This document shows positions 8,160 through 16,513 of a DNA stretch of 18,687 nucleotides, one piece after another (within the stretch, counting starts at the first letter, position 1; each line of letters opens with the position of its first letter). This DNA is from Paramuribaculum sp. GTDB taxonomy: Bacteria > Bacteroidota > Bacteroidia > Bacteroidales > Muribaculaceae. The translations under genes and the position numbers were made by a program. The notes below the pieces were generated by a model. That model was not told the origin of the DNA and searched no databases. It was given only the letters and a program-made list of their open reading frames with translations. The stretch spans positions 1-18,687 of the forward strand of contig VSPV01000038.1 of the NCBI GenBank assembly GCA_009775605.1, in the 5' to 3' direction.

Positions 8160-8165
8160 CCCTTT

Positions 8166-8969
8166 TCAGAACAACAGCAGCGAGAACGCCATAAGCACCA
8201 TTCCTCCTATCACACCGCACATGGCGAGATGATGGTGCCCGTAACGCTCTGAGCCGGGTAGCAGTTCGTCAAACGAGATATACACCATTATTCCGGCCAC
8301 AGCCGCCATGACTATGGCTCCTACTGTAGGTGTCCAGAACGGTAAAAGGAATGCCAGGCCGAATATCGCCCCTAAAGGCTCGGCCAGGCCCGACATCAGC
8401 GACCACATCAGAGCCTTCCGGCGGTTACCGGTAGCGTGATATATCGGCACAGAAACGGCAATCCCTTCAGGGATGTTATGGATTGCGATCGCCACCATTA
8501 TCGGCAGCGCCACATCAAGGCCGTTCATGGCAGCCACGAAAGTCGCCATTCCCTCAGGGAAATTATGGATTGCGATCGCTCCCGCGAGCATCAGCCCCGT
8601 GCGCCTGAGATTGCTGCCGCTTTTCATCTCCTCCACCGTACTGACTTCATGGGGATTCTCATCCTCGGGAACGAGCATGTCTATCGCGGCAATAAGCCCT
8701 ATTCCTCCGAAGAAACCGCAAAGCACATACAGCATTCCCGTTTTCCCGGCATATCCTGAAGAAATCTCTTCTATCGCCATAGGCAGAAGATCCATGAACG
8801 AGACATATATCATCACCCCGGCTGAAAGTCCCAACGCGCATGAAAGGAATTTCTTGTCGGTATGACTGGTAAAAAAGGCCATCAACGACCCTATGCCGGT
8901 TGACATTCCCGCCACGAGAGTCAGACCCAGAGCCGTCATTATTGTATCGAAATCTATACCGTGAATCAT
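8166..8969 (-). CDS. zupT: ZIP-family divalent metal transporter (ZupT-like)
   Basis: A 267-residue inner-membrane importer of zinc and other divalent metals, close in length to E. coli ZupT (257). About eight transmembrane helices are apparent. The two hallmark metal-site helices carry HNFPEG at residues 135-140 and HNIPEG at 164-169, followed by SGLAEPLGA at 193-201. The loop before the first of these (about 100-122) is acidic and polar (PEDENPHE), as in the variable metal-sensing loop of ZIP proteins. The gene is convergent with the 5'-nucleotidase, only 6 bases between stop codons. It diverges from the ECF sigma gene across a 108-base gap. The metal specificity is not visible in sequence. 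Confidence 0.92.
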   Translation of the reverse strand: MIHGIDFDTIMTALGLTLVAGMSTGIGSLMAFFTSHTDKKFLSCALGLSAGVMIYVSFMDLLPMAIEEISSGYAGKTGMLYVLCGFFGGIGLIAAIDMLVPEDENPHEVSTVEEMKSGSNLRRTGLMLAGAIAIHNFPEGMATFVAAMNGLDVALPIMVAIAIHNIPEGIAVSVPIYHATGNRRKALMWSLMSGLAEPLGAIFGLAFLLPFWTPTVGAIVMAAVAGIMVYISFDELLPGSERYGHHHLAMCGVIGGMVLMAFSLLLF

Positions 8970-9001
8970 ATCTTATTTCTGAATTTTACTTAAATCTTCG
9001 G

Positions 9002-9009
9002 CAATTATA
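9002..9009 (-). promoter_or_regulatory. Possible -7 box for the ZIP transporter
   Basis: On the minus strand the sequence reads TATAATTG, one mismatch from TAnnTTTG, about 32 bases before the transporter start. A convincing -33 element was not seen. No zinc-uptake regulator (Zur-like) operator could be recognised by eye in this 108-base divergent gap. Confidence 0.3.
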
Positions 9010-9042
9010 CATATAATTTTACTCCCCTCGAAGCTTTTTTTA

Positions 9043-9050
9043 TAAATTTA
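9043..9050 (+). promoter_or_regulatory. Possible -7 box for the ECF sigma gene
   Basis: TAAATTTA is one base from TAnnTTTG, with TTTT at 9017-9020 some 22 bases upstream as a weak -33 candidate. It lies 27 bases before the sigma-factor ATG. An autoregulated ECF promoter could equally lie here, as its sequence would not be recognised by eye. Confidence 0.3.
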
Positions 9051-9077
9051 CACCATAATATTTCTATTTAGCATCCC

Positions 9078-9629
9078 ATGAAGGATACCGACAATACCGA
9101 AACTCTTGTTGAGCGCCTGCGCAATCCCCTTACTTGCCGCGAGGCTTTCGCCGATGTGGTGAAGGAGTATTCACAGTCGCTCTACTGGCAGATCAGGCGC
9201 ATGGTGCCTTCCCATGCCGATGCCGACGACCTTCTTCAGAACACCTTTCTGAAAGCGTGGAATTCAATTGAAAATTTCAGGGGCGACGCAAAACTCTCCA
9301 CATGGCTTCATAAAATAGCCATCAACGAATCCCTCACATGGCTCGAGCAGAAACGCAAACAGGAAAATCTTACCGTCGACGATGAGACTCAGGCACTGAT
9401 CAACACAATTGAAGCCGACCCGGACTTCGATGGCGACGCCCTGAGCCTTGAACTCCGCAAAGCCATTGCCACTCTCCCTGAGAAGCAACGCCTTGTTTTC
9501 AACATGCGCTATTTCGAAGAAATGAAATATGAGGACATGTCACGCATTCTTGGCACCTCGGTCGGCGCTTTGAAAGCCTCCTACCATCTCGCTGTTAAAA
9601 AAATCGAACAATATTTTTCCTGTCGTTAA
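9078..9629 (+). CDS. ECF-type RNA polymerase sigma factor
   Basis: A 183-residue sigma-70 family factor with only regions 2 and 4. Region 2 covers about residues 25-95: HADADDLLQNTFLKAW is the core-binding part and STWLHKIAINESL the -10-recognition end. Region 4 covers about 125-180: LPEKQRLVFNMRYFEEM and the helix-turn-helix YEDMSRILGTSVGALKASYH. It would redirect RNA polymerase to a small regulon in response to an envelope signal. The next two genes encode a single-span membrane protein and a Spy/CpxP-like periplasmic protein, so the likely signal is periplasmic stress. The sigma-to-next-gene gap is 70 bases without a clear terminator. The trigger and target promoters are unknown. Confidence 0.93.
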   Translation: MKDTDNTETLVERLRNPLTCREAFADVVKEYSQSLYWQIRRMVPSHADADDLLQNTFLKAWNSIENFRGDAKLSTWLHKIAINESLTWLEQKRKQENLTVDDETQALINTIEADPDFDGDALSLELRKAIATLPEKQRLVFNMRYFEEMKYEDMSRILGTSVGALKASYHLAVKKIEQYFSCR

Positions 9630-9699
9630 ACCTTACTCGGTTTCACAAGTCAAATTGAATAAATGAATAAAACTCTCCTCACTATAATTTTCATTTCCT

Positions 9700-10116
9700 A
9701 TGAATAAAGAAGACTTTCCCAAAATTCCCAGAAGCGACGGTCTCACTGTGCCTCCAGGCTATTTTGAGGACTTCAACAAGCGCATGATTGCATCTCTCCC
9801 CACCCGCCCGTGGGAAGAGGAAAAGCCTCGCGTACTTCCTCGCACCTGGTTCCAGCGCGTCAAGCCCTATCTTTATATGGCGGCAATGTTCCTCGGCATC
9901 TGGTGCATGATGAAAATGTTCGACCTCATGCGCCCGCATACCGACCTTTCTTCTATTGCCGATAACCCTGTGCTGGCAAATGCAATCAACAACGACACCT
10001 TCTTCTACGACTACTGCGCGTCGGAGGTTGAAGAATCTGACCTGATTGATGCCCTGTATGAGGAAGGCGTCGACCCCTCATCTCTCTCCGATTTCAGCGA
10101 TTCCTATAGAAATTGA
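9700..10116 (+). CDS. Small single-span membrane protein, putative sigma antagonist
   Basis: A 138-residue protein with no enzyme motif. The N-terminal cytoplasmic part contains VPPGYFEDFNKRM at about residues 17-29, a motif I recall from small proteins encoded next to Bacteroidetes ECF sigma genes. One transmembrane segment lies at about residues 57-76 (LYMAAMFLGIWCMM). The remainder is acidic (EVEESDLIDALYEEG) and would be outside the cytoplasm. No zinc anti-sigma HxxxCxxC motif is present. Position directly after the sigma gene and the topology suggest it holds the sigma factor at the membrane, but that is inference. It lies 24 bases upstream of the Spy-like gene, probably in the same transcript. 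Confidence 0.75.
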   Translation: MNKEDFPKIPRSDGLTVPPGYFEDFNKRMIASLPTRPWEEEKPRVLPRTWFQRVKPYLYMAAMFLGIWCMMKMFDLMRPHTDLSSIADNPVLANAINNDTFFYDYCASEVEESDLIDALYEEGVDPSSLSDFSDSYRN

Positions 10117-10140
10117 CCTTATTCTCCCATCATTTCAGAT

Positions 10141-10614
10141 ATGAAACCTTTCTTACTGTTTCTTCTTTTTATCCCCTCCTTACTCTGTAACGCCCAAGGC
10201 CCCGGCCAGAAACCGTCAAAGGCTCAGGCCGACAGATGGTTCAACGAAATGCGGGCCTATAAGACCGAATTCATAGCCAAATCTCTCGAACTCACTCCCG
10301 AGCAGAAAGAGAAATTCGTGCCAGTGTACAACGCCATGAATTCCGAGCTTGACAAGATTGCGCGTGAGACCCGCGATCTCGAGCGCAGTGTGTCCAAAAA
10401 CGACCATCCCTCCGATCTTGAATACGAAAAAGCCACCGAGGCTCTCTTTGAATTGCGTTCTCGCGAAGGCGACATTGACCGTAAATACTATCCTCAGCTT
10501 CGCGAGATTCTCTCAAAGAAGCAGCTCTTCAAACTCAAATCTGCCGAACGCCGGTTTGGACGCCATCTCATGAAACATCGCGAGGGTAAGGGCAAAAGAG
10601 GTAACAGAAAATGA
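10141..10614 (+). CDS. Spy/CpxP-like periplasmic protein
   Basis: A 157-residue secreted helical protein. Signal peptide of about 19 residues (MKPFLLFLLFIPSLLCNA, cleavage before QGPGQ). The mature part holds a single LTPEQKEKF motif at 51-59, the LTxxQ hallmark of Spy/CpxP and heavy-metal sensor relatives, followed by long charged helices (about 60-145). The C-terminal tail is very basic (KHREGKGKRGNRK). Spy and CpxP are periplasmic chaperone or stress-sensor proteins in proteobacteria; here it could feed back on the ECF sigma/membrane-protein pair upstream. Family match is based on the single motif and predicted helicity, so subfamily remains open. Confidence 0.75.
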   Translation: MKPFLLFLLFIPSLLCNAQGPGQKPSKAQADRWFNEMRAYKTEFIAKSLELTPEQKEKFVPVYNAMNSELDKIARETRDLERSVSKNDHPSDLEYEKATEALFELRSREGDIDRKYYPQLREILSKKQLFKLKSAERRFGRHLMKHREGKGKRGNRK

Positions 10615-10638
10615 ACTTTTCCCCCTATCAAATCCTTT

Positions 10639-10670
10639 AAGTCTTGCGGCCTCGCAGGACTTTTATTTTT
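10639..10670 (+). terminator. Rho-independent terminator or attenuator
   Basis: AAGTCTTGCG at 10639-10648 pairs with CGCAGGACTT at 10653-10662 (ten pairs, one G-U) across a four-base loop, followed by a T-rich tract (10661-10670). It lies 25 bases after the Spy-like stop and ends about 41 bases before the macroglobulin start. It should end the sigma cassette transcript, or regulate read-through into the next gene. Confidence 0.8.
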
Positions 10671-10703
10671 CCTATTCCGTCTCATCTCATACCGATATTC
10701 TTT

Positions 10704-13700
10704 ATGCTGACACACTTGTTACGACTATTGTTTATCGCCTCTTCTCTCCTTATTTCCATTTCCATTAACTGCGCCAACGTGAAAACACCATCCAGCCAAC
10801 CTGATTTCGCCTTTCCGAAACAAGTTTCTTCCGACGCCCGGCTGCGGCTTTCAAAAGCGCTGGACACGCATAACGGCATAGGATGTCTGCGCGCCATAAT
10901 TGACCTGCAGCTTGCCCAGTCTATGGTCGACCCTGACTCTACAGTCGCCTTCATGTCTCGGATTGCCACTATTTGCAATCAGACTGCCGACCCCGTCATA
11001 AAATCATTGCTTGAAATTCTTCAGGCAAGAATATATGCCGAGGCCTACGAGAACGACCGCTGGAACCTCGACACTCGCAAACTTCCTCTGCATCCCATCC
11101 CCGCCGATTTCCGTCTCTGGTCTGGCGAACAATATCGGTATGTAATTGATTCCCTCGCCATGAAAGCTGTGTCGAGGCAATCAGCCCTCGCCCAGGTTCC
11201 TCTACGTGATTTTTCTTCAGTGATTACGTGTCCCGCCCAGTCTGCCCCGTTCTTCCCATCCATGTTCGATTTCGTAGCGTGGCAGTCTATCAGGCTGCTG
11301 AAAACCGGTATTCACTTCAACAATCTCTTTCCAGTTCAATGTCTCGATACCGATTATTCTTTTCCGTCGGCCTCCTCTTCCGAAGCGCTTGCAGCAAAAC
11401 AGATATCCTCGGTTTTCGCCTCCCTGATAAAACAGTCTGCCTCCGCTCAGGCTCCCCTTCTCTATAACCTCGTTCAGCGTCTGGAATTCTTCAGTAGCTG
11501 CGTCTACCACACATCAATGGAGAAATGCCGCGCGACCACCTACCGTCGCCTTCTGGAACTCTCCGCTTCCCATGCCTCAAGTCCTTATTCTGCCCTGCCT
11601 CTTCTTGAAGCCGGCAATTATATGGATGATTCCGACAACGCCGGTTATTACAAGGCTCTCGGAGCATATCTTAAAAAGTTCCCAGCATCTGAGGCGTCGG
11701 CTGCCGTAACCCGAAAAATGAAACTTATGACTTCCGCTTTCGCAGAAGTCACAGTTCCGTCATCGGTCTTTCCCTCCCATACATTCTCATTTCACTTGAA
11801 TACACGAGGTATCTCCGAGGCCACGGTCACATTCCACCGCCTTCCCCCCGCCTTCACTTCACAGAACTCCCTCAAGGTTGCGAATCCTTCTGCATATCCC
11901 GTTGCCAAAGCCATTAAAATCGACCTTTCCAATGCCTCGATTTTCGGCAGCGACACCACCGTTACAGCATCTCTTGACAAGCCCGGCTATTATTTCGCTG
12001 TAATTACAACCTCCCCTTCGCTGAAATCCCGCGAAACGCGCCGCAGCATAATCCATTGCTCTTCGCTGGCCGTGGCCACTCTCAAGCTCCATTCGGTCTC
12101 GGCTCTTGCCTATAATCCTCTTACCGGAGAGGCTGTGGAATCGGCATCGGTCTACACCTCTCCCACCAATCCTGTTTCCTTCCGCTCGGTAGGCCTTACC
12201 GACCGTGAAGGCTTCCTCCGTATCGCCGAAGAAAACTCGCCTTTATCCGCCTGCATGCTGAGTGTGCGCAAGGATTCCGATGTATTCGCTCCCCTCCTCA
12301 ACCTGTATCCCGAATACCGCTACAAGGGTCCCGATGTTTATTTCCAGGCCTTCACCGATCTCGACATTTACCATCCGGGCGATACCGTGCGCTGGGTTTC
12401 AATAGCCTACCGCAACGACGGAATAACATCCTCTGCCGTCAAGTCTCTCCCCGTAAAGGCCCAGCTCCTCGATGCCAACTACACCGAGGTCAAGGATGCT
12501 TCCGTTTCGGCAGTTACCGACGATTTCGGCCGTGCGTCAGGCTCTTTCGTCATCCCCAAGGGTCTGCTGCAGGGATATTTCTCAATAAACATAACTACCG
12601 ATGATAAGTCGACAGACGGAACTTCTGTCCGCTTCATGGTGAGCGACTACAAGATGCCCGGATTTATGGTTGACTGCAAACCGGCTCTGCGCGATACTCC
12701 CGAGAAAGGCGCCATCACCCTTACCGGAAAGGTCTCGACCTATAGCGGAATGCCGCTTGCAGGTGCCGAAATCTCCGGTAATCTCTCGTCGTCATCTATG
12801 CCGTGGTGGTTCCGCACCACGCCCGGAACGCGTTTCTATACCTTTAAGTCGTCCACGGACGCCGACGGTAATTTCTCCGTTGTCATACCCTCCGACGTCC
12901 TTGACGCCGCCCCGGCTCCGCGCGGACTTTTCACGGCGGTCATCTCCGCCATGTCTTCCTCCGGTGAGAGCCAGGAAACCACTGTTACGTTCCTCCGCGG
13001 AAGCGCCCTGCGTATTGTCAGCGAGCTCAAGGGTTCTCTCGACGTTTCCTCTTCACCCGTTCTTCCCGTCAAAGTTATCAACTCATCCGACAGCATAATA
13101 GATACTCCCCTCTCATATACCTTTGTTCCTTCATGGTCAGGAAACACCGGTTATGAACTTACCGGTACTTTCCTATCCTCATCACCGGTCATTGACTGGA
13201 CACGGATACCATCCGGACGCTATAGACTCGTACTTAAAATCAATGACTCCCCGGCCGATTCACTGAGCGAGGAAATAATAATCTATCGTCACACCGACAG
13301 TAAAATGCCTCAGGGAATATCCGATGTTCTCTGGACTCCTGCCGGGTTCGGTGGCACACTCAGTTTAGACCGCAACGGTAAGGGCTCCCTGCTGCTTGCC
13401 GCCGCTTCCGCTCCCACCCGTTGCCTCTATGTACTGTCCGATTCCTCACGCGTCATAGAGCGCAAATGGCTTGAACTGTCGGAAGGATTCACCTCCATTC
13501 CTGTCAGCGTAAATCCCGATTCTCCCGCGCCGCATCTCACCCTTTTTGCCGCCTCCGGAATGAAATCGACGTTGCTGGACTACACCCTGAATATTCCTCA
13601 TCCCGAGCGTGAGCTCACCCTGAAAGCCGAGTCTTTCCGCGACCGTCTGGTTCCCGGCACTACCGAAACGTGGAAGTTCACCACCGTCGATGGCGATGGT

Positions 13701-16409
13701 AAGCCCCGCCGCTCGGCCATCATCCTCGACATGTACAACTCAGCGCTCGATGCTCTCGCCAAGGCATCGTTCTCCTTCTCGCCTATACGGCCTTATCTAC
13801 CGTCGCTCTCTTTCTCCACATCCCCGATTTCCAACAGCATATATCTCTCACTCCGCGCCCCCTATCCCTCACGTGGCGATTATGATATTACCATCCCCGA
13901 TTTCCTTACATACGGTTATTCCCTTTACTCGCCGGTGCTTAAAAACGTGGTGATGCATCGCGCTCTCCTGGCCAAAGGAGTCGAGTACGATGCCGGAGCC
14001 GAGGGCATGGGAGCTGTAAGGTCTGTCAACGAGGCTAAAATAGCCGCTCCCGCAGTAATGAACGCAGTTACGGAAGAGTCTGTTGAAGATGCGGCCGGCG
14101 GAGAAACGGAATCCTCCGCTCCCCAGGAACCCTCCGGAGATAATTCCGCAGCAAAAACGCCGTTTGAATATCGTTCAGGCAACATCGCGCTCGCATTCTT
14201 CCGGCCCATGCTCACCACCAATGCCGACGGTTCTCTTTCTTTTACATTCAAGGTCCCCGACGCCAACACCACATGGGCATTCACGGCTCTTGGTTTCACC
14301 GACTCTCCTGTGTCGGTAGCTTCCTTCTGCAAGAAGGTGCTCGCCAATAAACCGGTAATGGTGCAGCCCAATCTTCCGCGCTTCCTCCGCACCGGCGATT
14401 ACGTCACCGTGGCTTCCCTCGTCATGAATAATTCCGATGAGAATCAGATGGTCTCCGCTGTCACGGAAATCTTCGATCCGACCACCGGCCGTATTCTTCA
14501 GACCTCCGACACCACCCTGACGCTTTCACCTTCCTCAAACGCATCGGTGTCCGCCTCCTTCCGGGCGCCCGAGACCTCTCCTTTCATAGGCTTCCGCGTC
14601 AAGGCGTCAACCGCTCTGTTTGCCGACGGCGAACAGTCTCTTATCCCCGTGCTCGAAGCAGCTGAGCCTCTTGTGGAATCACTTCCCTTCTATCTCTCGC
14701 CCGACTCCGCCGAATATTCGCTTAAGCTCCCCGAAATTCCGTCCGACGCTTTTGTTTCTCTGCAATACTGCGAGAATCCCGTATGGTATGTTGTCACCGC
14801 CCTTCCGGGCCTCTCCGAATCAGATCCGCGCACATCCATTGAAGCTGTCGACGCCTGGTTCTCGGCCGCTGTGGCCAAAGGTCTCCTCCGTAAGTTCCCC
14901 GAAATCGGCCGGGCACTCAGCGGCTGGTCGGAGTCAGATAAATCCGATTCCACCCTCGTATCCATGCTCGAGCGCAATGCCGCCCTTAAGACAGTTCTCC
15001 TCCAGGCCACGCCGTGGATGCTCGATGCCCGCAGCGACACCGAACGCATGCAGCGGCTTGAGCTCCTTCTCGACGGCTCCAATATCGAACGGGTGATGTC
15101 GCGCTCCCTCTCCTACCTTAAGAGCACCCAGACGAGTTCCGGCGCATGGTCATGGACAAAGAATTACACTGAACCGTCCGCATGGGTTACGGAACGTGTG
15201 ATTTCCCGCTTCGCCGAACTCCGGCATCTCGGTTTCCTTGACAACGAATCCGATATATCCCCGATGGTCAACAACGGATTCAATTATCTGAACCGCAACC
15301 TTGAAAAGTGCCTCAAGGACGATAAGAATTACACCGACGCCGCCTATGCGATGCTCAGAACTCTCTGGCCCGGTGCACCCGCATCCGCCTCTTCTCGAAA
15401 GGTAATGGCAAATACCATCCAGCATATCGTAAAGAACTGGAAGCATTCGGGCGTGACAGCAAAAGCGGAATCCGCCATAATCCTCCGGGCGAACGGATAT
15501 CCTTCTCTTGCCTCGCGCCTTGTGGCCTCGATCGAAGAGTTTGCCGTCTCCACCCCCGAAAAAGGAATGTGGTGGCCCTCCGTACAGTCTCCCGACGATA
15601 TCTCTACCCTCTTCTCAACCGCCGAATGCCTCCGTGCGCTGCGCGACAACAACGCGCCCTCATCCAAAATAGACGCCGTGGTGCAGTGGATGATTCTTCA
15701 GAAAGAAGCCAACAACTGGGGTTCGTCAGCTGCAACGTCCGTGATATGCACCTCCATTCTCGATGCTGCCTCCAGATGGTTCGTCCCGGCCGAACCGGCA
15801 TATTTCACTCTCGCCGACAAACCTCTTGACGTAAAAGCATCCGATTCACGGCTGGGCGAAGTCCGGACGCAGCTTGACGCATCCCGCGCCTCCGGCTCGG
15901 TGCTCACCATAAAACGCGCCGGTTCCACTCCCGCGTGGGGCTCCGTAAGCTGCCGCTATAAAATGGATATGGCTGCCGTACCTGCCTATTCTATCCCCGA
16001 CCTCAGCATCACCAAGTCTTTCCTCAAACAGGAAGGAACCCGATGGGTAGAGGCTAGGGATCTGAAAGTGGGCGACCGCGTAAGGGTAAACCTCACCATA
16101 GTTTCGCGCCGCGCCATGGATTACGTAGCCGTTACCGACAACCGCGCCGCCTGTCTGGAACCGGTAGAGCAGACTCCCGCTCCCGTGTTTGCCGACGGTC
16201 TCTGTTTTTACCGTGAGAACGGTGATAATGCCACCATGCTATTCATCAGTTCTCTCCCTGCCGGAACCTACCAGCTGGGCTATGACTTCTGGGTGAACAG
16301 CGCAGGCTCTTTCGCCTCCGGCACGGCTAACATCCAGAGCCAGTACGCCCCCCAGCTTTCAGCCCATTCGTCCGGAACTCTCCTCAACGTAACGCCGGCA
16401 TCCGAGTAA
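10704..16409 (+). CDS. Alpha-2-macroglobulin-family protein lacking classical thioester
   Basis: A 1901-residue exported protein. I chose the ATG at 10704 because it opens a signal peptide (MLTHLLRLLFIASSLLISIS); an in-frame start at 10644 falls inside the terminator. Residues of about 60-360 are helical and unrecognised. Macroglobulin-like beta domains follow: a PLTGEAVESASVY segment near 465-505 and an MG2-type DLDIYHPGDTVRW near 552-564. The A2M core domain is near 1165-1200 (FFRPMLTTNADGSLSF), preceded by a low-complexity acidic linker (about 1110-1155). A helical thioester-type domain follows (about 1345-1665), but CGEQ is replaced by YCENPVWYV near 1353. The C-terminus has VGDRVRVNLTIVSRRAMDYV near 1790-1810. 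Bacterial relatives trap proteases near the envelope. No pbpC is adjacent. A lipobox is not convincing. Confidence 0.9.
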   Translation: MLTHLLRLLFIASSLLISISINCANVKTPSSQPDFAFPKQVSSDARLRLSKALDTHNGIGCLRAIIDLQLAQSMVDPDSTVAFMSRIATICNQTADPVIKSLLEILQARIYAEAYENDRWNLDTRKLPLHPIPADFRLWSGEQYRYVIDSLAMKAVSRQSALAQVPLRDFSSVITCPAQSAPFFPSMFDFVAWQSIRLLKTGIHFNNLFPVQCLDTDYSFPSASSSEALAAKQISSVFASLIKQSASAQAPLLYNLVQRLEFFSSCVYHTSMEKCRATTYRRLLELSASHASSPYSALPLLEAGNYMDDSDNAGYYKALGAYLKKFPASEASAAVTRKMKLMTSAFAEVTVPSSVFPSHTFSFHLNTRGISEATVTFHRLPPAFTSQNSLKVANPSAYPVAKAIKIDLSNASIFGSDTTVTASLDKPGYYFAVITTSPSLKSRETRRSIIHCSSLAVATLKLHSVSALAYNPLTGEAVESASVYTSPTNPVSFRSVGLTDREGFLRIAEENSPLSACMLSVRKDSDVFAPLLNLYPEYRYKGPDVYFQAFTDLDIYHPGDTVRWVSIAYRNDGITSSAVKSLPVKAQLLDANYTEVKDASVSAVTDDFGRASGSFVIPKGLLQGYFSINITTDDKSTDGTSVRFMVSDYKMPGFMVDCKPALRDTPEKGAITLTGKVSTYSGMPLAGAEISGNLSSSSMPWWFRTTPGTRFYTFKSSTDADGNFSVVIPSDVLDAAPAPRGLFTAVISAMSSSGESQETTVTFLRGSALRIVSELKGSLDVSSSPVLPVKVINSSDSIIDTPLSYTFVPSWSGNTGYELTGTFLSSSPVIDWTRIPSGRYRLVLKINDSPADSLSEEIIIYRHTDSKMPQGISDVLWTPAGFGGTLSLDRNGKGSLLLAAASAPTRCLYVLSDSSRVIERKWLELSEGFTSIPVSVNPDSPAPHLTLFAASGMKSTLLDYTLNIPHPERELTLKAESFRDRLVPGTTETWKFTTVDGDGKPRRSAIILDMYNSALDALAKASFSFSPIRPYLPSLSFSTSPISNSIYLSLRAPYPSRGDYDITIPDFLTYGYSLYSPVLKNVVMHRALLAKGVEYDAGAEGMGAVRSVNEAKIAAPAVMNAVTEESVEDAAGGETESSAPQEPSGDNSAAKTPFEYRSGNIALAFFRPMLTTNADGSLSFTFKVPDANTTWAFTALGFTDSPVSVASFCKKVLANKPVMVQPNLPRFLRTGDYVTVASLVMNNSDENQMVSAVTEIFDPTTGRILQTSDTTLTLSPSSNASVSASFRAPETSPFIGFRVKASTALFADGEQSLIPVLEAAEPLVESLPFYLSPDSAEYSLKLPEIPSDAFVSLQYCENPVWYVVTALPGLSESDPRTSIEAVDAWFSAAVAKGLLRKFPEIGRALSGWSESDKSDSTLVSMLERNAALKTVLLQATPWMLDARSDTERMQRLELLLDGSNIERVMSRSLSYLKSTQTSSGAWSWTKNYTEPSAWVTERVISRFAELRHLGFLDNESDISPMVNNGFNYLNRNLEKCLKDDKNYTDAAYAMLRTLWPGAPASASSRKVMANTIQHIVKNWKHSGVTAKAESAIILRANGYPSLASRLVASIEEFAVSTPEKGMWWPSVQSPDDISTLFSTAECLRALRDNNAPSSKIDAVVQWMILQKEANNWGSSAATSVICTSILDAASRWFVPAEPAYFTLADKPLDVKASDSRLGEVRTQLDASRASGSVLTIKRAGSTPAWGSVSCRYKMDMAAVPAYSIPDLSITKSFLKQEGTRWVEARDLKVGDRVRVNLTIVSRRAMDYVAVTDNRAACLEPVEQTPAPVFADGLCFYRENGDNATMLFISSLPAGTYQLGYDFWVNSAGSFASGTANIQSQYAPQLSAHSSGTLLNVTPASE

Positions 16410-16431
16410 AAGATATTTAACCTGAACAAAC

Positions 16432-16474
16432 TTAATGCCTGAGACGGCGGTTATTGCCACGTCTCAGGCATTAA
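16432..16474. terminator. Bidirectional hairpin between convergent genes
   Basis: A perfect 15-base inverted repeat: the left arm at 16432-16446 (TTAATGCCTGAGACG) and right arm at 16460-16474 (CGTCTCAGGCATTAA) flank a 13-base loop. It sits 22 bases after the macroglobulin stop and 39 bases beyond the end of the minus-strand gene at 16514, the expected place for a shared terminator. The T-tracts are short on both sides (TTTGTT on the minus-strand reading), as is common in Bacteroidetes. Confidence 0.75.
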
Positions 16475-16513
16475 AGTTATCAAGGAAGCTTAAAAAAATC
16501 GTTTATTGGATTG

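Noticed and set aside
8476..8579. Exact 17-base direct repeat (8476-8492 and 8563-8579) in the transporter gene
   Set aside because: Both copies encode the conserved IAIHN part of the two HNxPEG metal-site helices, so the similarity is explained by function and local codon choice rather than a mobile or regulatory repeat.
10644..10703. Longer N-terminus of the macroglobulin
   Set aside because: The extra residues overlap the terminator hairpin and precede a clear signal peptide beginning at 10704.
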